Assembly: GCF_002362255.1 (NCBI RefSeq)
Contig: NZ_LPVV01000023.1
Location: 62,001 to 126,000, forward strand
DNA length: 64,000 nucleotides
Direction: 5' to 3'
Source of the DNA: Microbacterium sp. SZ1
GTDB lineage: Bacteria; Actinomycetota; Actinomycetes; Actinomycetales; Microbacteriaceae
This document shows positions 45,829 through 54,301 of the stretch, piece after piece. Made by a program: the position numbers and the translations under genes. Each line of letters begins with the position of its first letter. Within the stretch, counting starts at the first letter, position 1. The notes beneath the pieces were generated by a model. The model was given only the letters and a program-made list of their open reading frames with translations, was not told the origin of the DNA and searched no databases.

Positions 45829-46973
45829 TGGGGCAGTTCGTGGTGCGCGAGGTGGAGCCGCTGCAGCTCTCGACGCTGACGACCCTGGGCACCGGCGGCA
45901 CGCCGGAGCGGATGCTGGAAGCCACCACCCGCGACGAGCTGATCGGCGCGCTCAGGGACGTATGGTCGCGCGGCGAAGACCTGCTCGTGCTCGGCGGAGG
46001 GTCGAACCTCTTCGTCGGCGACGAGTCGTTCGAGGGCACCGTCGTCCGCGTCCTGACGCGGGGCATCGAGGAACTGCCGTCGCCGCACCCCGGCCGCGTC
46101 CGGCTGCGCGTCGAGGCCGGCCACGGCTGGGACGACCTCGTCGCGTTCGCGGTTGAGCACGGGTACGCCGGCCTCGAGGCGATGAGCGGCATCCCCGGCA
46201 CCGTCGGCGCCGCGCCCGTTCAGAACATCGGCGCCTACGGCCAGGAGATCCAGGAGACGCTGGTCGAGGTCGACCTCATCGACGAGTCCACCGGCGAGGT
46301 GTCGACCGTGCCGGCTGCCGACCTCGGGCTCGGCTTCCGCACATCGGTGTTCAAGCATCACTACGGCAGCGAGCCCGAGCGCCGCGCCGTGATCCTCTCT
46401 GTGACGGTCGACCTCCTCGTCGCCGGTGAGCGGGTCGTGCGGGGCGAGCAGCTGCGGCGTGCGCTCGGGCTGAGCTCGGACGAGCCCGTGCCTCTCGCGT
46501 GGGTGCGAGACCGCATCCTCGCCACGCGCGCCTCGAAGGGGATGCTGTGGAATGAGGACGACCCCGATACACACGGCGTCGGCTCCTTCTTCCAGAACGC
46601 GATCGTGCCCGAGTCCGTCGCCCGGACGCTCCCGCCGGAGTGCCCCCGTTGGCCGGTGGCGCCCGATCTCGACGCGGTGACGGTCATCCCGCTGCACTCG
46701 TACGAGGGCCTCGTGCCCGCGGCGAAGACCGAGGCGCCGGACGTCAAGGTCAGCGCCGCCTGGCTCATCGAGCAGGCCGGGATCCGCAAGGGGTTCAAGC
46801 TGCCGAGGTCGCGGGCGTCGGTCTCGACCAAGCACGCGCTCGCCCTCACCAATCGTGGAGGTGCCACGGCCGCCGAGGTCTCGGAGCTCGCGCGCTTCAT
46901 CCAGAGCCGGGTGCACGCCGAGTTCGGACTCGTGCTGCAGCCGGAGCCGGTGCTGCTCGGCGTGGAGCTGTAG
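45828..46973 (+). CDS. murB: UDP-N-acetylenolpyruvoylglucosamine reductase
   Basis: A 381-residue FAD enzyme that reduces UDP-GlcNAc-enolpyruvate to UDP-MurNAc in peptidoglycan synthesis. Visible motifs are LTTLGTGGTP, the FAD loop GGGSNLFVGDESFEG, GIPGTVGAAPVQNIGAYGQE and the catalytic serine region GSFFQNAIV. It is a type I MurB. ATG 45828 overlaps the HadB-like stop (TGATG). The link with hadA/hadB-like genes is seen in other actinobacteria. Confidence 0.95.
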   Translation: MGQFVVREVEPLQLSTLTTLGTGGTPERMLEATTRDELIGALRDVWSRGEDLLVLGGGSNLFVGDESFEGTVVRVLTRGIEELPSPHPGRVRLRVEAGHGWDDLVAFAVEHGYAGLEAMSGIPGTVGAAPVQNIGAYGQEIQETLVEVDLIDESTGEVSTVPAADLGLGFRTSVFKHHYGSEPERRAVILSVTVDLLVAGERVVRGEQLRRALGLSSDEPVPLAWVRDRILATRASKGMLWNEDDPDTHGVGSFFQNAIVPESVARTLPPECPRWPVAPDLDAVTVIPLHSYEGLVPAAKTEAPDVKVSAAWLIEQAGIRKGFKLPRSRASVSTKHALALTNRGGATAAEVSELARFIQSRVHAEFGLVLQPEPVLLGVEL

Positions 46974-47005
46974 GCCCCGACGGAGGTCCGCCGTACACTC
47001 GCCGC

Positions 47006-47404
47006 ATGAGCGGACTCATCCCGTACCTGCTGTTCCCCGGTAACGCCGCAGAGGCCCTGGAGCTCTACCGCGGGGTGTTCGGCGGAGAGCTCGACACCAT
47101 GACGTACGCGGATGCCGGTCGGCACGACGGTCCCGCCGACGCGATCGCGCACGGCCAGCTCACGGGCCCGGTGCAGCTCGCCGGCGCGGATGCCGGCGCC
47201 GACGACGATGCGGTGCAGATGAGCGGCATGTTCCTGTCGCTGCTCGGCACGGCGGATGCCACGACGCTCACGAGCTGGTTCGATCAGCTGTCGGCGGGAG
47301 GCCGCGTGATCGACGCGCTGCAGCAGCGGCCGTGGGGTGACTACGACGGCACGCTCGTCGACCGCTACGGCATCCGCTGGCTCATCGGCTTCCGGGAGGA
47401 GTGA
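47006..47404 (+). CDS. VOC/PhnB-like protein
   Basis: A 132-residue vicinal-oxygen-chelate fold protein of the PhnB/3-demethylubiquinone-like group: it begins LIPYLLFPGNAAEALELYRGVFGG and ends with WGDYDGTLVDRYGIRWLIGF. The role is usually unknown. A TACACT box (46994-46999) ends 6 nt before ATG 47006, a leaderless pattern. A long inverted repeat follows the stop. Confidence 0.9.
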   Translation: MSGLIPYLLFPGNAAEALELYRGVFGGELDTMTYADAGRHDGPADAIAHGQLTGPVQLAGADAGADDDAVQMSGMFLSLLGTADATTLTSWFDQLSAGGRVIDALQQRPWGDYDGTLVDRYGIRWLIGFREE

Positions 47405-47423
47405 CGGCTGGCGGAATAGCGCG

Positions 47424-47498
47424 TTTCGTCTCGTCGCTGCGCTCCTCGCTCAACGACCAGGAACTGACCGGTCGTTGAGCGAGCGAAGCGAGACGAAA
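47424..47498. repeat. Long imperfect inverted repeat between convergent genes
   Basis: The arms share TTTCGTCTCG at their outer ends and CGCTCAACGACC at their inner ends (GGTCGTTGAGCG on the right), with a slightly longer left middle. The spacer is about 10 nt. It lies between the VOC gene and the convergent aminotransferase and can terminate both. The GTTGAGCGAGCGAAGCGAGAC type sequence looks like a dispersed extragenic repeat. Confidence 0.65.
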
Positions 47499-47511
47499 GG
47501 CGTCTCGAGTC

Positions 47512-48714
47512 TCAGGAGGCGAACAGGCGCTGCAGGCGCTGCACGCCCTCGAGCAGCTGGTCGTCGCCGAGCGCGTACGACATGCGGATGTAGCCCGACG
47601 GGCCGAACGCCTCGCCGGGAACGACAGCGACCTCGGCCTGCTCCAGGATCAGGTCGGCGAGCTCGAGCGAGGTCGTCGGTGTCACGCCGCCCCAGGTGCG
47701 GCCGAGCAGGCCCTGCACGTCGGGGTAGACGTAGAACGCACCCAGCGGGTTCGGCACGACGAGGCCGTCGATCTTCGACAGCTCCGAGACGATCAGGCGA
47801 CGGCGGCGGTCGAATGCCTCGCGCATCTGCTCGGCCTCGGTCTGGGGGCCGTTGAGCGCGGCAATCGCGGCCTTCTGAGCCACGTTGTTCACGTTGCTCG
47901 ACAGGTGCGACTGCAGGTTGCCGGCGATCTTGATGGCGTCGGCCGGGCCGACCATCCAGCCCACACGCCACCCGGTCATGGCATAGGTCTTGGCGACGCC
48001 GTTCACGAGGATCGTCTGGTCCGCGACCTCGGGGACGGCCGCGACGATCGAGGTCGCCGTCGCGCCCTCGTAGGTGAGGTTCTGGTAGATCTCGTCGCTG
48101 ATGACCCAGATGCCATGCTCGAGCGCCCACTCGCCGATGGCCTTCGTCTCGTCGGCCGTGTACACCGAGCCGGTCGGGTTCGAGGGCGAAACGAAGACGA
48201 GCACGGTCGTGCGCTCGGTGCGGGCGGCCTCGAGCTGCTCGACCGTGACCTTATAGTCCTGGTCGGCACCGGCGAAGACCTCGACCGGCGTGCCGTCGGC
48301 GAGGCGGATCGCCTCGGGGTACGTGGTCCAGTACGGGGCCGGCAGCAGCACCTCGTCGCCGGGGTTCACGACGGCCTGGAAGGCCTGGTACACCGACTGC
48401 TTGCCCCCGTTGGTGACGATGACCTGGCCGGGAGAGACCTCGAGGCCCGAGTCGCGGAGCGTCTTGGCGGCGATCGCCTCGCGCAGCGCGGGCAGGCCAG
48501 GAGCCGGCGTGTACCGGTAGCTGGCCGGGTCCGCGAGCGCCTCGGCCGCGGCATCCACGATGAACTGCGGTGTCGCGAAGTCCGGCTCGCCGGCGGCGTA
48601 CGAGATGACGTCCTTGCCCTCGGCCTTGAGGGCCTTGGCCTTGGCGTCGACCTTGAGGGTCGCCGACTCTGCGATGGCGGACAGCTTGCGGGAGAGGGGT
48701 GCGCGTTCGGTCAC
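47512..48714 (-). CDS. Aspartate aminotransferase-type PLP enzyme
   Basis: A 400-residue fold type I aminotransferase (class I/II), most like aspartate aminotransferases of the Ib group. It contains [11 protein letters not shown] near residue 43, [10 protein letters not shown] near 170, the PLP lysine K242 in [16 protein letters not shown] and a C-terminal Arg in [11 protein letters not shown] 48714 is preceded on the minus strand by TACGCT exactly 6 nt upstream, a leaderless pattern. The substrate is probably aspartate/2-oxoglutarate. Confidence 0.93.
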   Translation of the reverse strand: MTERAPLSRKLSAIAESATLKVDAKAKALKAEGKDVISYAAGEPDFATPQFIVDAAAEALADPASYRYTPAPGLPALREAIAAKTLRDSGLEVSPGQVIVTNGGKQSVYQAFQAVVNPGDEVLLPAPYWTTYPEAIRLADGTPVEVFAGADQDYKVTVEQLEAARTERTTVLVFVSPSNPTGSVYTADETKAIGEWALEHGIWVISDEIYQNLTYEGATATSIVAAVPEVADQTILVNGVAKTYAMTGWRVGWMVGPADAIKIAGNLQSHLSSNVNNVAQKAAIAALNGPQTEAEQMREAFDRRRRLIVSELSKIDGLVVPNPLGAFYVYPDVQGLLGRTWGGVTPTTSLELADLILEQAEVAVVPGEAFGPSGYIRMSYALGDDQLLEGVQRLQRLFAS

Positions 48715-48795
48715 GTTACGAGCGTACCCGGCCGCATCGGCGCGGCGGAGGGGAGGAGGTCGACAAGAATCCGGGTTCTTTCGCGTCGGTCCGGC

Positions 48796-49890
48796 TCAGG
48801 CGGTGACGAAGCCGTGGGCCTGGGCGACGGCATCCAGCGTGATGCGCCCGCCTTGCACGTTCAGACCCTTCGCCAGCGACGGGTCGTCGGCTGCGGCGCG
48901 CTCCCAGCCCTTGCCGGCGATCGCCGAGACGTAGGGGAGCGTGGCGTTCGTGAGCGACCGGGTCGCGGTCTCGGGAACGGCGCCCGGCATGTTCGCGACG
49001 CAGTAGTAGATCGACTCGTGCACGGCGAACGTCGGGTCGTCGTGGGTGGTGGGGCGCGAGCCCTCGAAGCATCCGCCCTGGTCGATGGCGATGTCGACGA
49101 GCACAGAGCCCGGCTTCATCGCCGAGACCATCTCGTCGGTGACGAGCTTGGGGGCCGCCGCTCCCGGGATCAGCACCGAGCCGATCACCAGGTCGGCGGT
49201 CGTGAGCGCCTCGGCGATGTCGTAGCGGCTCGACGCGCGGGTCTCGAGCGCGCCGCCGTAGCGATGCTCCAGCTCGCGCAGCCGGGGCAGCGAGATGTCG
49301 ATCACGGTCACCTGCGAGCCGAGACCCAGGGCGTTCGCCGCAGCGTGCTCTCCCGCGACCCCTCCGCCGATCACGACGGTCTTGGCTCGGGGCGCTCCGG
49401 CGATACCGCCCATGAGAACCCCGCGCCCGCCTGCCGAGCGCATGAGCGAGTATGAGCCCATCGTGACCGAGAGGCGACCGGCGATCTCACTCATGGGGAT
49501 GAGCAGAGGCAGGCTGCGGTCCGGCAGCTGCACGGTCTCGTAGGCGACGGCCGTCGTGCCCGCGTCGACGAGCGCGGTCGTGAGCGCGCGATCGGCGGCG
49601 AGGTGCAGATACGTGAACAGCGTCAGGTCGTCGCGCAGAAAGCCGTACTCCTGGGCGATCGGCTCCTTGACCTTGATGAGCAGCTCCGCTTCACCCCAGG
49701 TCTCCTCGGCGGTCTCGACGATCTCGGCACCGGCTGCGCGGTAGGCGTCGTCGGAGATGCCCGACCCGACTCCCGCTCCTGCCTGAACGAGGACGCGGTG
49801 GCCCTCGTGGACGAGGCGGTCAGCACCCGCGGGGGTGAGCGCGGTGCGGTTCTCGTTGTTCTTGACCTCAGTGGGCACGCCGATCTTCAT
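48796..49890 (-). CDS. ald: Alanine dehydrogenase
   Basis: A 364-residue NAD-dependent enzyme that interconverts alanine and pyruvate plus ammonia. The N-terminus MKIGVPTEVKNNENRTALTP and the segment EAELLIKVKEP are typical, and the Rossmann motif GGGVAGEHAA is near residue 175. ATG 49890 has GGAGG about 4 nt upstream, unlike the leaderless neighbours. It is divergent from an Lrp/AsnC regulator that likely controls it in response to alanine, as AldR does in mycobacteria. Confidence 0.96.
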   Translation of the reverse strand: MKIGVPTEVKNNENRTALTPAGADRLVHEGHRVLVQAGAGVGSGISDDAYRAAGAEIVETAEETWGEAELLIKVKEPIAQEYGFLRDDLTLFTYLHLAADRALTTALVDAGTTAVAYETVQLPDRSLPLLIPMSEIAGRLSVTMGSYSLMRSAGGRGVLMGGIAGAPRAKTVVIGGGVAGEHAAANALGLGSQVTVIDISLPRLRELEHRYGGALETRASSRYDIAEALTTADLVIGSVLIPGAAAPKLVTDEMVSAMKPGSVLVDIAIDQGGCFEGSRPTTHDDPTFAVHESIYYCVANMPGAVPETATRSLTNATLPYVSAIAGKGWERAAADDPSLAKGLNVQGGRITLDAVAQAHGFVTA

Positions 49891-49906
49891 CGATCCTCCT
49901 GGTGAC

Positions 49907-50020
49907 GCGGTGCAGTGCGGTGCGGTGCGTCAAGAATCGCAGGAACATCGGATCTGCAACAGAATCAGTGAAGAGGATTCGACAGAGCGCGGCATCCTGA
50001 ATAATCATTCGCATGAATGC
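49907..50020. promoter_or_regulatory. Divergent ald/aldR control region
   Basis: The ald side holds four tandem RGTGC units (49909-49928). The aldR side holds GAAT-n4-ATTC-n4-GAAT (49999-50018), three 4-bp half-sites in 8-bp steps that run into the aldR start codon. These are candidate AldR sites; the A/T-rich one may give autoregulation. Confidence 0.4.
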
Positions 50021-50522
50021 CACCTCCGGACCCACGCGGGCGAACACCCTTCGGGCTCCCGCACTGGATGCGACGGACGCCAGAATCGTGCAGCTGCTCA
50101 GTGCAGACGGCCGCATGACGAACGCCGAGCTGGCCGCGCACCTGGGCGTCGCCCCGTCGACCGCCCACACTCGGCTGCGCGCGCTCGTCGACCGCGGCGT
50201 GATCAGCGGATTCCATGCGAGCGTCGACGAGCGGATGCTGGGCGCCGGCCTTCAGGCCGTCATCGGCGTCACGCTGCGCCCGAGCGGCCGACGGGAGAGC
50301 ATCGTCGAGTTCGCTGACCGGGTGCGCGTGCTGCCGCAGGTCATCCAGGTGTTCTTCCTCGGCGGCGACGACGACTTCCTACTGCACATCGCGGTCTCGG
50401 ACTCCTCGGAGATGCGGGAGTTCGTGCTGGAGCACCTGTCAGCCCAGTCCAGCGTCGCCTCGACCCGCACGAGCATCGTCTTCGACTACCACCGCAACTC
50501 GGTGGCGGCCTCCTTCCGCTGA
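50013..50522 (+). CDS. aldR: Lrp/AsnC family regulator, AldR-like
   Basis: A 169-residue regulator. The N-terminal helix-turn-helix (about residues 20-65) has DARIVQLLSADGRMTNAELA and GVAPSTAHTRLRALVDRGVISG; the C-terminal half is the amino-acid-binding RAM domain. Divergent placement next to ald matches AldR of mycobacteria, which controls ald with alanine. The start is ATG 50013, which lies within an A/T-rich palindrome. Confidence 0.88.
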   Translation: MNATSGPTRANTLRAPALDATDARIVQLLSADGRMTNAELAAHLGVAPSTAHTRLRALVDRGVISGFHASVDERMLGAGLQAVIGVTLRPSGRRESIVEFADRVRVLPQVIQVFFLGGDDDFLLHIAVSDSSEMREFVLEHLSAQSSVASTRTSIVFDYHRNSVAASFR

Positions 50523-50546
50523 GGCCGGTGCCGAGCCAGGATGCAT

Positions 50547-50605
50547 GCCGGATGCACGGATGCAGGTCGCCGTGCCGGCATCCGACCTGCATCCGTGCTT
50601 CCGGC
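50547..50605. terminator. Long hairpin between convergent genes
   Basis: Perfect 16-bp arms GCACGGATGCAGGTCG and CGACCTGCATCCGTGC with a 13-nt loop, extended by GCCGG/CCGGC after one mismatch to about 23 bp. It likely terminates both aldR and the convergent hypothetical gene. Confidence 0.75.
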
Positions 50606-50639
50606 CTGCAGGTGGGTGGTTCGCGGAACGGGAGGTGCC

Positions 50640-51074
50640 TCAGGCTCCGAAGGATGCCGGGAGGGCGCAGTAGTCCGCGAACCGGCGCGAGGGATTCGCC
50701 GGATCTGTCAGATCGACGAGCGCGGAGGCGACCGAGTGCGGCTGCTCGTCGCCCGCGAGCTGCCAGAGCGTGAAGTTCCAGAGCCCGCGGGACTTCTCGC
50801 TCAGGAGGGCCGCCGGGCCCGACACGATCAGCACCGTGCTGTCGGCGGCGTCCGCGCGGAACGGCGTGATGACGCCGGCGCGCAGCGCCTCGTCGTCGCC
50901 GTCGACGGTGTGCTCGCGTGCGACGGTCTGGCCGGCATCCGTCAATGCGGCGGCCAGGGCGTCGGCTGCGCGGCGCGAGCGCTCGGCATCCGCTCCCGCC
51001 ACAGCGAGAAGGCGCTTGCCGCGCGGATAGAGGTGCAGGAACTCTGCGGCGATCCCGGTCCAGGTGTCGGTCAT
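50640..51074 (-). CDS. Hypothetical protein
   Basis: A 144-residue soluble protein with an alpha/beta look: hydrophobic strand KRLLAVAGADAE near residue 20, an Ala-rich helix, and STVLIVSGPAALL near residue 88. There is some resemblance to uridine-kinase-like folds without a P-loop, but I cannot assign it. A TAGCCT box on the minus strand (51081-51086) ends 6 nt before ATG 51074, supporting the start as leaderless. No operon partner is seen. Confidence 0.65.
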   Translation of the reverse strand: MTDTWTGIAAEFLHLYPRGKRLLAVAGADAERSRRAADALAAALTDAGQTVAREHTVDGDDEALRAGVITPFRADAADSTVLIVSGPAALLSEKSRGLWNFTLWQLAGDEQPHSVASALVDLTDPANPSRRFADYCALPASFGA

Positions 51075-51166
51075 GGATTCAGGCTACGCCCGTGGAGAGG
51101 GGCGTGACCCGAGACCGCCGAAGGGTCCGGATGCCGTGCAGCATCCGGACCCCTCCCGCAGCCGGT

Positions 51167-52822
51167 TCAGGCCTCCTCGACGAGGAAGCGCGAGTAGGCG
51201 CCGACCGTGAGGAAGGCCGGGAACTCCGGCCGCAGGGCGACCTCTCGGAACACCTCGGCGGCGTCGTCGAAGCGGTCGCCGGCCGACCGGGTGGCCCGGG
51301 CGAGCACGTCCGTGATCAACCCCTCGACGTACTCCGCCGTGATCGGCGTGCCGTCGTCGGTGGTGCGGTCCTGGTGGATCCACTGCCACACCTGCGAGCG
51401 GCTGATCTCGGCGGTCGCGGCGTCCTCCATGAGGTTGTCGATCGCCACGGCCCCGAGTCCGCGCAGCCAGGCCTCGAGATAGCGGATCGCCACCGAGACG
51501 TTGTCGCGCACGCCCTGCGCGGTGATCGGACGCCCGATGTGCAGATCGAGCAGATCTTCGGGAGCGACCGACACCTCGGGACGCTGGCGGTCGACCTGGT
51601 TCGGACGGTCGCCGAGCACGGCGTCGAACTCGGCCTGAGCCGTCGGGATCAGGTCGGGGTGGGCGACCCAGGTGCCGTCGAACCCGTCGCCGGCCTCACG
51701 CTTCTTGTCGGCCGAGACCTTGTCGATCGCTCGTGCCGTGACCTCGGGGTCGCGCCGGTTCGGGATGAAGGCGCTCATGCCGCCGATCGCGTACGCGCCC
51801 CGCTTGTGGCAGGTCTGCACGAGCAGCTCGGTGTACGCCCGCATGAACGGCACGGTCATCGTGACCTCGCTGCGGTCGGGGAGCACGAAGCGGGCGCCGC
51901 GGCCGCGGTAGTTCTTGATGATCGAGAAGATGTAGTCCCATCGTCCGGCGTTGAGGCCGGCGCAGTGGTCGCGCAGCTCGTAGAGGATCTCATCCATCTC
52001 GAACGCGGCCGGCAGCGTCTCGATCAGCACGGTCGCGCGGATCGTGCCATGCGGGAGACGCAAGTACTCCTCGCTGAACGAGAACACGTCGTCCCACAGC
52101 TTCGCCTCCTCGCTCGACTCGAGCTTGGCGAGGTAGAAGTAGGGTCCCCGACCGTTCGCGATGAGCTCCTCCGCGTTGTGCAGGAAGTACAGCCCGAAGT
52201 CGACGAGAGAACCGGATGCCGCGGTGCGGCGCCCCGCGCGGTCGATGAACGCGAGGTGCTTCTCGGGCAGGTGCCAGCCCCGCGGACGCATCACGATCGT
52301 GGGGGTGCGCTCCGCGGTGACGCGGTACTCCTTGCCCTCGGGGGAGGTGAAGGAGAGCTCGTCGCGGATCGCATCACGCAACGACAACTGACCCTCGATC
52401 ACGTTCTTCCAGGTGGGACTCGTGGCGTCCTCCTGATCGGCGAGCCAGACGCGCGCGCCGGAGTTCAGCGCGTTGATCGTCATCTTCGGATCGGTGGGTC
52501 CGGTGATCTCGACGCGGCGGTCCTCGAGGCCGGGTCCGGCGCCGGCGACCCGCCACGACGCGTCGTCGCGGATGTGCCGGGTGTCGTCGCGGAAGCGCGG
52601 GTCGTGGCCGTTGCCGATCTCGAAGCGTCGCCGCATCCGGTCGGCCAGGCGGTCGTGCCGACGCGAGGCGAAGCGGTGGTGCAGCTCGGTGAGGAACGCG
52701 ATCGCCTCGGGCGTGAGGATCTCGGCGTAGCGCTCGCGCATCGGCCCGGTGACGGTGATGGCCGGACCCTGCTGGGTCGTCTGGATGGGAGCGGTGGTCG
52801 GGGGAGCGGTGGGAGTGGTCAT
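51167..52822 (-). CDS. aceB: Malate synthase A
   Basis: A 551-residue malate synthase, which condenses glyoxylate with acetyl-CoA in the glyoxylate shunt. Typical segments are ATSPTWKNVIEGQLSL, MRPRGWHLPEKHLAF, TVLIETLPAAFEMDEI and DGTWVAHPDLIPTA. The size fits the A form. ATG 52822 has AGGACA a few nt upstream. It lies 19 bp behind aceA and is surely co-transcribed with it. Confidence 0.97.
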   Translation of the reverse strand: MTTPTAPPTTAPIQTTQQGPAITVTGPMRERYAEILTPEAIAFLTELHHRFASRRHDRLADRMRRRFEIGNGHDPRFRDDTRHIRDDASWRVAGAGPGLEDRRVEITGPTDPKMTINALNSGARVWLADQEDATSPTWKNVIEGQLSLRDAIRDELSFTSPEGKEYRVTAERTPTIVMRPRGWHLPEKHLAFIDRAGRRTAASGSLVDFGLYFLHNAEELIANGRGPYFYLAKLESSEEAKLWDDVFSFSEEYLRLPHGTIRATVLIETLPAAFEMDEILYELRDHCAGLNAGRWDYIFSIIKNYRGRGARFVLPDRSEVTMTVPFMRAYTELLVQTCHKRGAYAIGGMSAFIPNRRDPEVTARAIDKVSADKKREAGDGFDGTWVAHPDLIPTAQAEFDAVLGDRPNQVDRQRPEVSVAPEDLLDLHIGRPITAQGVRDNVSVAIRYLEAWLRGLGAVAIDNLMEDAATAEISRSQVWQWIHQDRTTDDGTPITAEYVEGLITDVLARATRSAGDRFDDAAEVFREVALRPEFPAFLTVGAYSRFLVEEA

Positions 52823-52841
52823 GATCGGTGTCCTTTGAGAG

Positions 52842-54167
52842 TCAGTGGAACTGCGCGGTCTCGGTGGAGCCGGCGAGGGCGAGCGTCGCGCTGTCGGGGT
52901 TGAGCGCGGTCGAGATGACGTCGAAGTAGCCGGTGCCCGCCTCGCGCTGGTGCTTGGTGGCGGTGTAGCCGTCGGCCTCGGCGGCGAACTCGGCCTCCTG
53001 CAGCTCGACGTACGCGCTCATGGCGCGCTCGGCGTAGCCGCGGGCGAGGTCGAACATGGAGTGGTTCAGGGCGTGGAAGCCGGCCAGAGTGATGAACTGG
53101 AACTTGTAGCCCAGGTCGGCGAGCTCGCGCTGGAACGTCGCGATCTCGGCGTCCGAGAGGTGGCGCTTCCAGTTGAAGCTCGGCGAGCAGTTGTACGCGA
53201 GCATCTTGCCGGGGAACTCCGCGTGGATCGCCGCCGCGAACTCGCGCGCCAGTTCGATGTCGGGCTCACCCGTCTCGACCCAGAGCAGATCGGCGTACGG
53301 TGCGAACGCGAGGCCGCGGCTGATGACCGCCTCGATGCCGGGGCGGATGCGGTGGAAGCCCTCGGCGGTGCGCTCGCCGGTGAGGAACTGCTGGTCGCGC
53401 TCGTCGACGTCGCTCGTCAGCAGGTCGGCGGCGAGAGCGTCCGTCCGCGCGATGATGACGGTGGGGACGCCCGCGACGTCGGCTGCGAGACGAGCCGCGT
53501 TCAGCGTGCGGATGTGCTGCTGGGTCGGCACGAGGACCTTGCCGCCCAGGTGGCCGCATTTCTTCTCGCTTGCGAGCTGATCCTCCCAGTGGATCGCCGC
53601 TGCACCCGCCTGGATCAGGGACTGCGCCAGCTCGTAGGCGTTCAGCGGGCCGCCGAATCCGGCCTCGGCATCGGCGACGATCGGCGCCAGCCAGTCCTGG
53701 GTGATGTTCCCCTCGGCGTGCTCCAGCTGGTCCTGGCGCAGCAGCGCGTTGTTGATGCGGCGCACGACGGCCGGCACCGAGTTCGCGGGGTACAGCGACT
53801 GGTCGGGGTAGGTCTGACCGGCCAGGTTGCCGTCGGCCGCGACCTGCCAGCCCGAGAGGTAGATGGCCTTGAGCCCGGCGCGCACCTGCTGCACGGCCTG
53901 GCCGCCCGTGTAGGCGCCGAGTGCGCGCACGTACTCCTCGGTGTGCAGGAGGTTCCACAGGTTCTCCGCGCCGCGGTGGGCGAGCGTGGAGTCCTCCCGG
54001 ACGGAGCCACGGATGCGGATGACGTCGTCGGCCGTGAAGGTGCGCTCGACGCCGTCCCAGCGGGGGTCGGTGTCCCAGATCTCCTGCAGCTCGGCGGCCG
54101 TCTGGACCTGGTCGCCCGCCCGCAGGCCAGCAGGACGAGGGGTGCGGTTCTCAGCGGTGTTCGACAT
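52842..54167 (-). CDS. aceA: Isocitrate lyase
   Basis: A 441-residue isocitrate lyase that splits isocitrate into succinate and glyoxylate. The catalytic loop KKCGHLGGK has its Cys near residue 204, and [20 protein letters not shown] and [10 protein letters not shown] are conserved. I take ATG 54167 (after GGAGAC) rather than the longer frame. It is the first gene of an aceA-aceB operon divergent from ramB, which is expected to repress it when acetate or fatty acids are not used. Confidence 0.97.
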   Translation of the reverse strand: MSNTAENRTPRPAGLRAGDQVQTAAELQEIWDTDPRWDGVERTFTADDVIRIRGSVREDSTLAHRGAENLWNLLHTEEYVRALGAYTGGQAVQQVRAGLKAIYLSGWQVAADGNLAGQTYPDQSLYPANSVPAVVRRINNALLRQDQLEHAEGNITQDWLAPIVADAEAGFGGPLNAYELAQSLIQAGAAAIHWEDQLASEKKCGHLGGKVLVPTQQHIRTLNAARLAADVAGVPTVIIARTDALAADLLTSDVDERDQQFLTGERTAEGFHRIRPGIEAVISRGLAFAPYADLLWVETGEPDIELAREFAAAIHAEFPGKMLAYNCSPSFNWKRHLSDAEIATFQRELADLGYKFQFITLAGFHALNHSMFDLARGYAERAMSAYVELQEAEFAAEADGYTATKHQREAGTGYFDVISTALNPDSATLALAGSTETAQFH

Positions 54168-54265
54168 GGTGTCTCCTTCATCGGATTCCGGCGGCGGTGC
54201 CGGGTGGCGTGTAACCACGATCGATGAAGAACGGCCCTGATCCGCACCGGTTTGGGGGAGAAGAT

Positions 54266-54294
54266 CCTGCAAAATTCTGTTTCTGTGACAGAAT
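54266..54294. promoter_or_regulatory. RamB operator candidate between aceA and ramB
   Basis: ATTCTGT (54274-54280) and ACAGAAT (54288-54294) form a perfect inverted repeat with a 7-nt spacer; TTCTGT (54281-54286) and ACAGAA (54288-54293) form a tighter one. On the minus strand AATTTTGCAGG resembles the TTTGCAAA-containing RamB box of Corynebacterium. CAGAAT ends 7 nt before the ramB ATG, so the site overlaps its promoter. Confidence 0.6.
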
Positions 54295-54301
54295 CGCGCC
54301 C

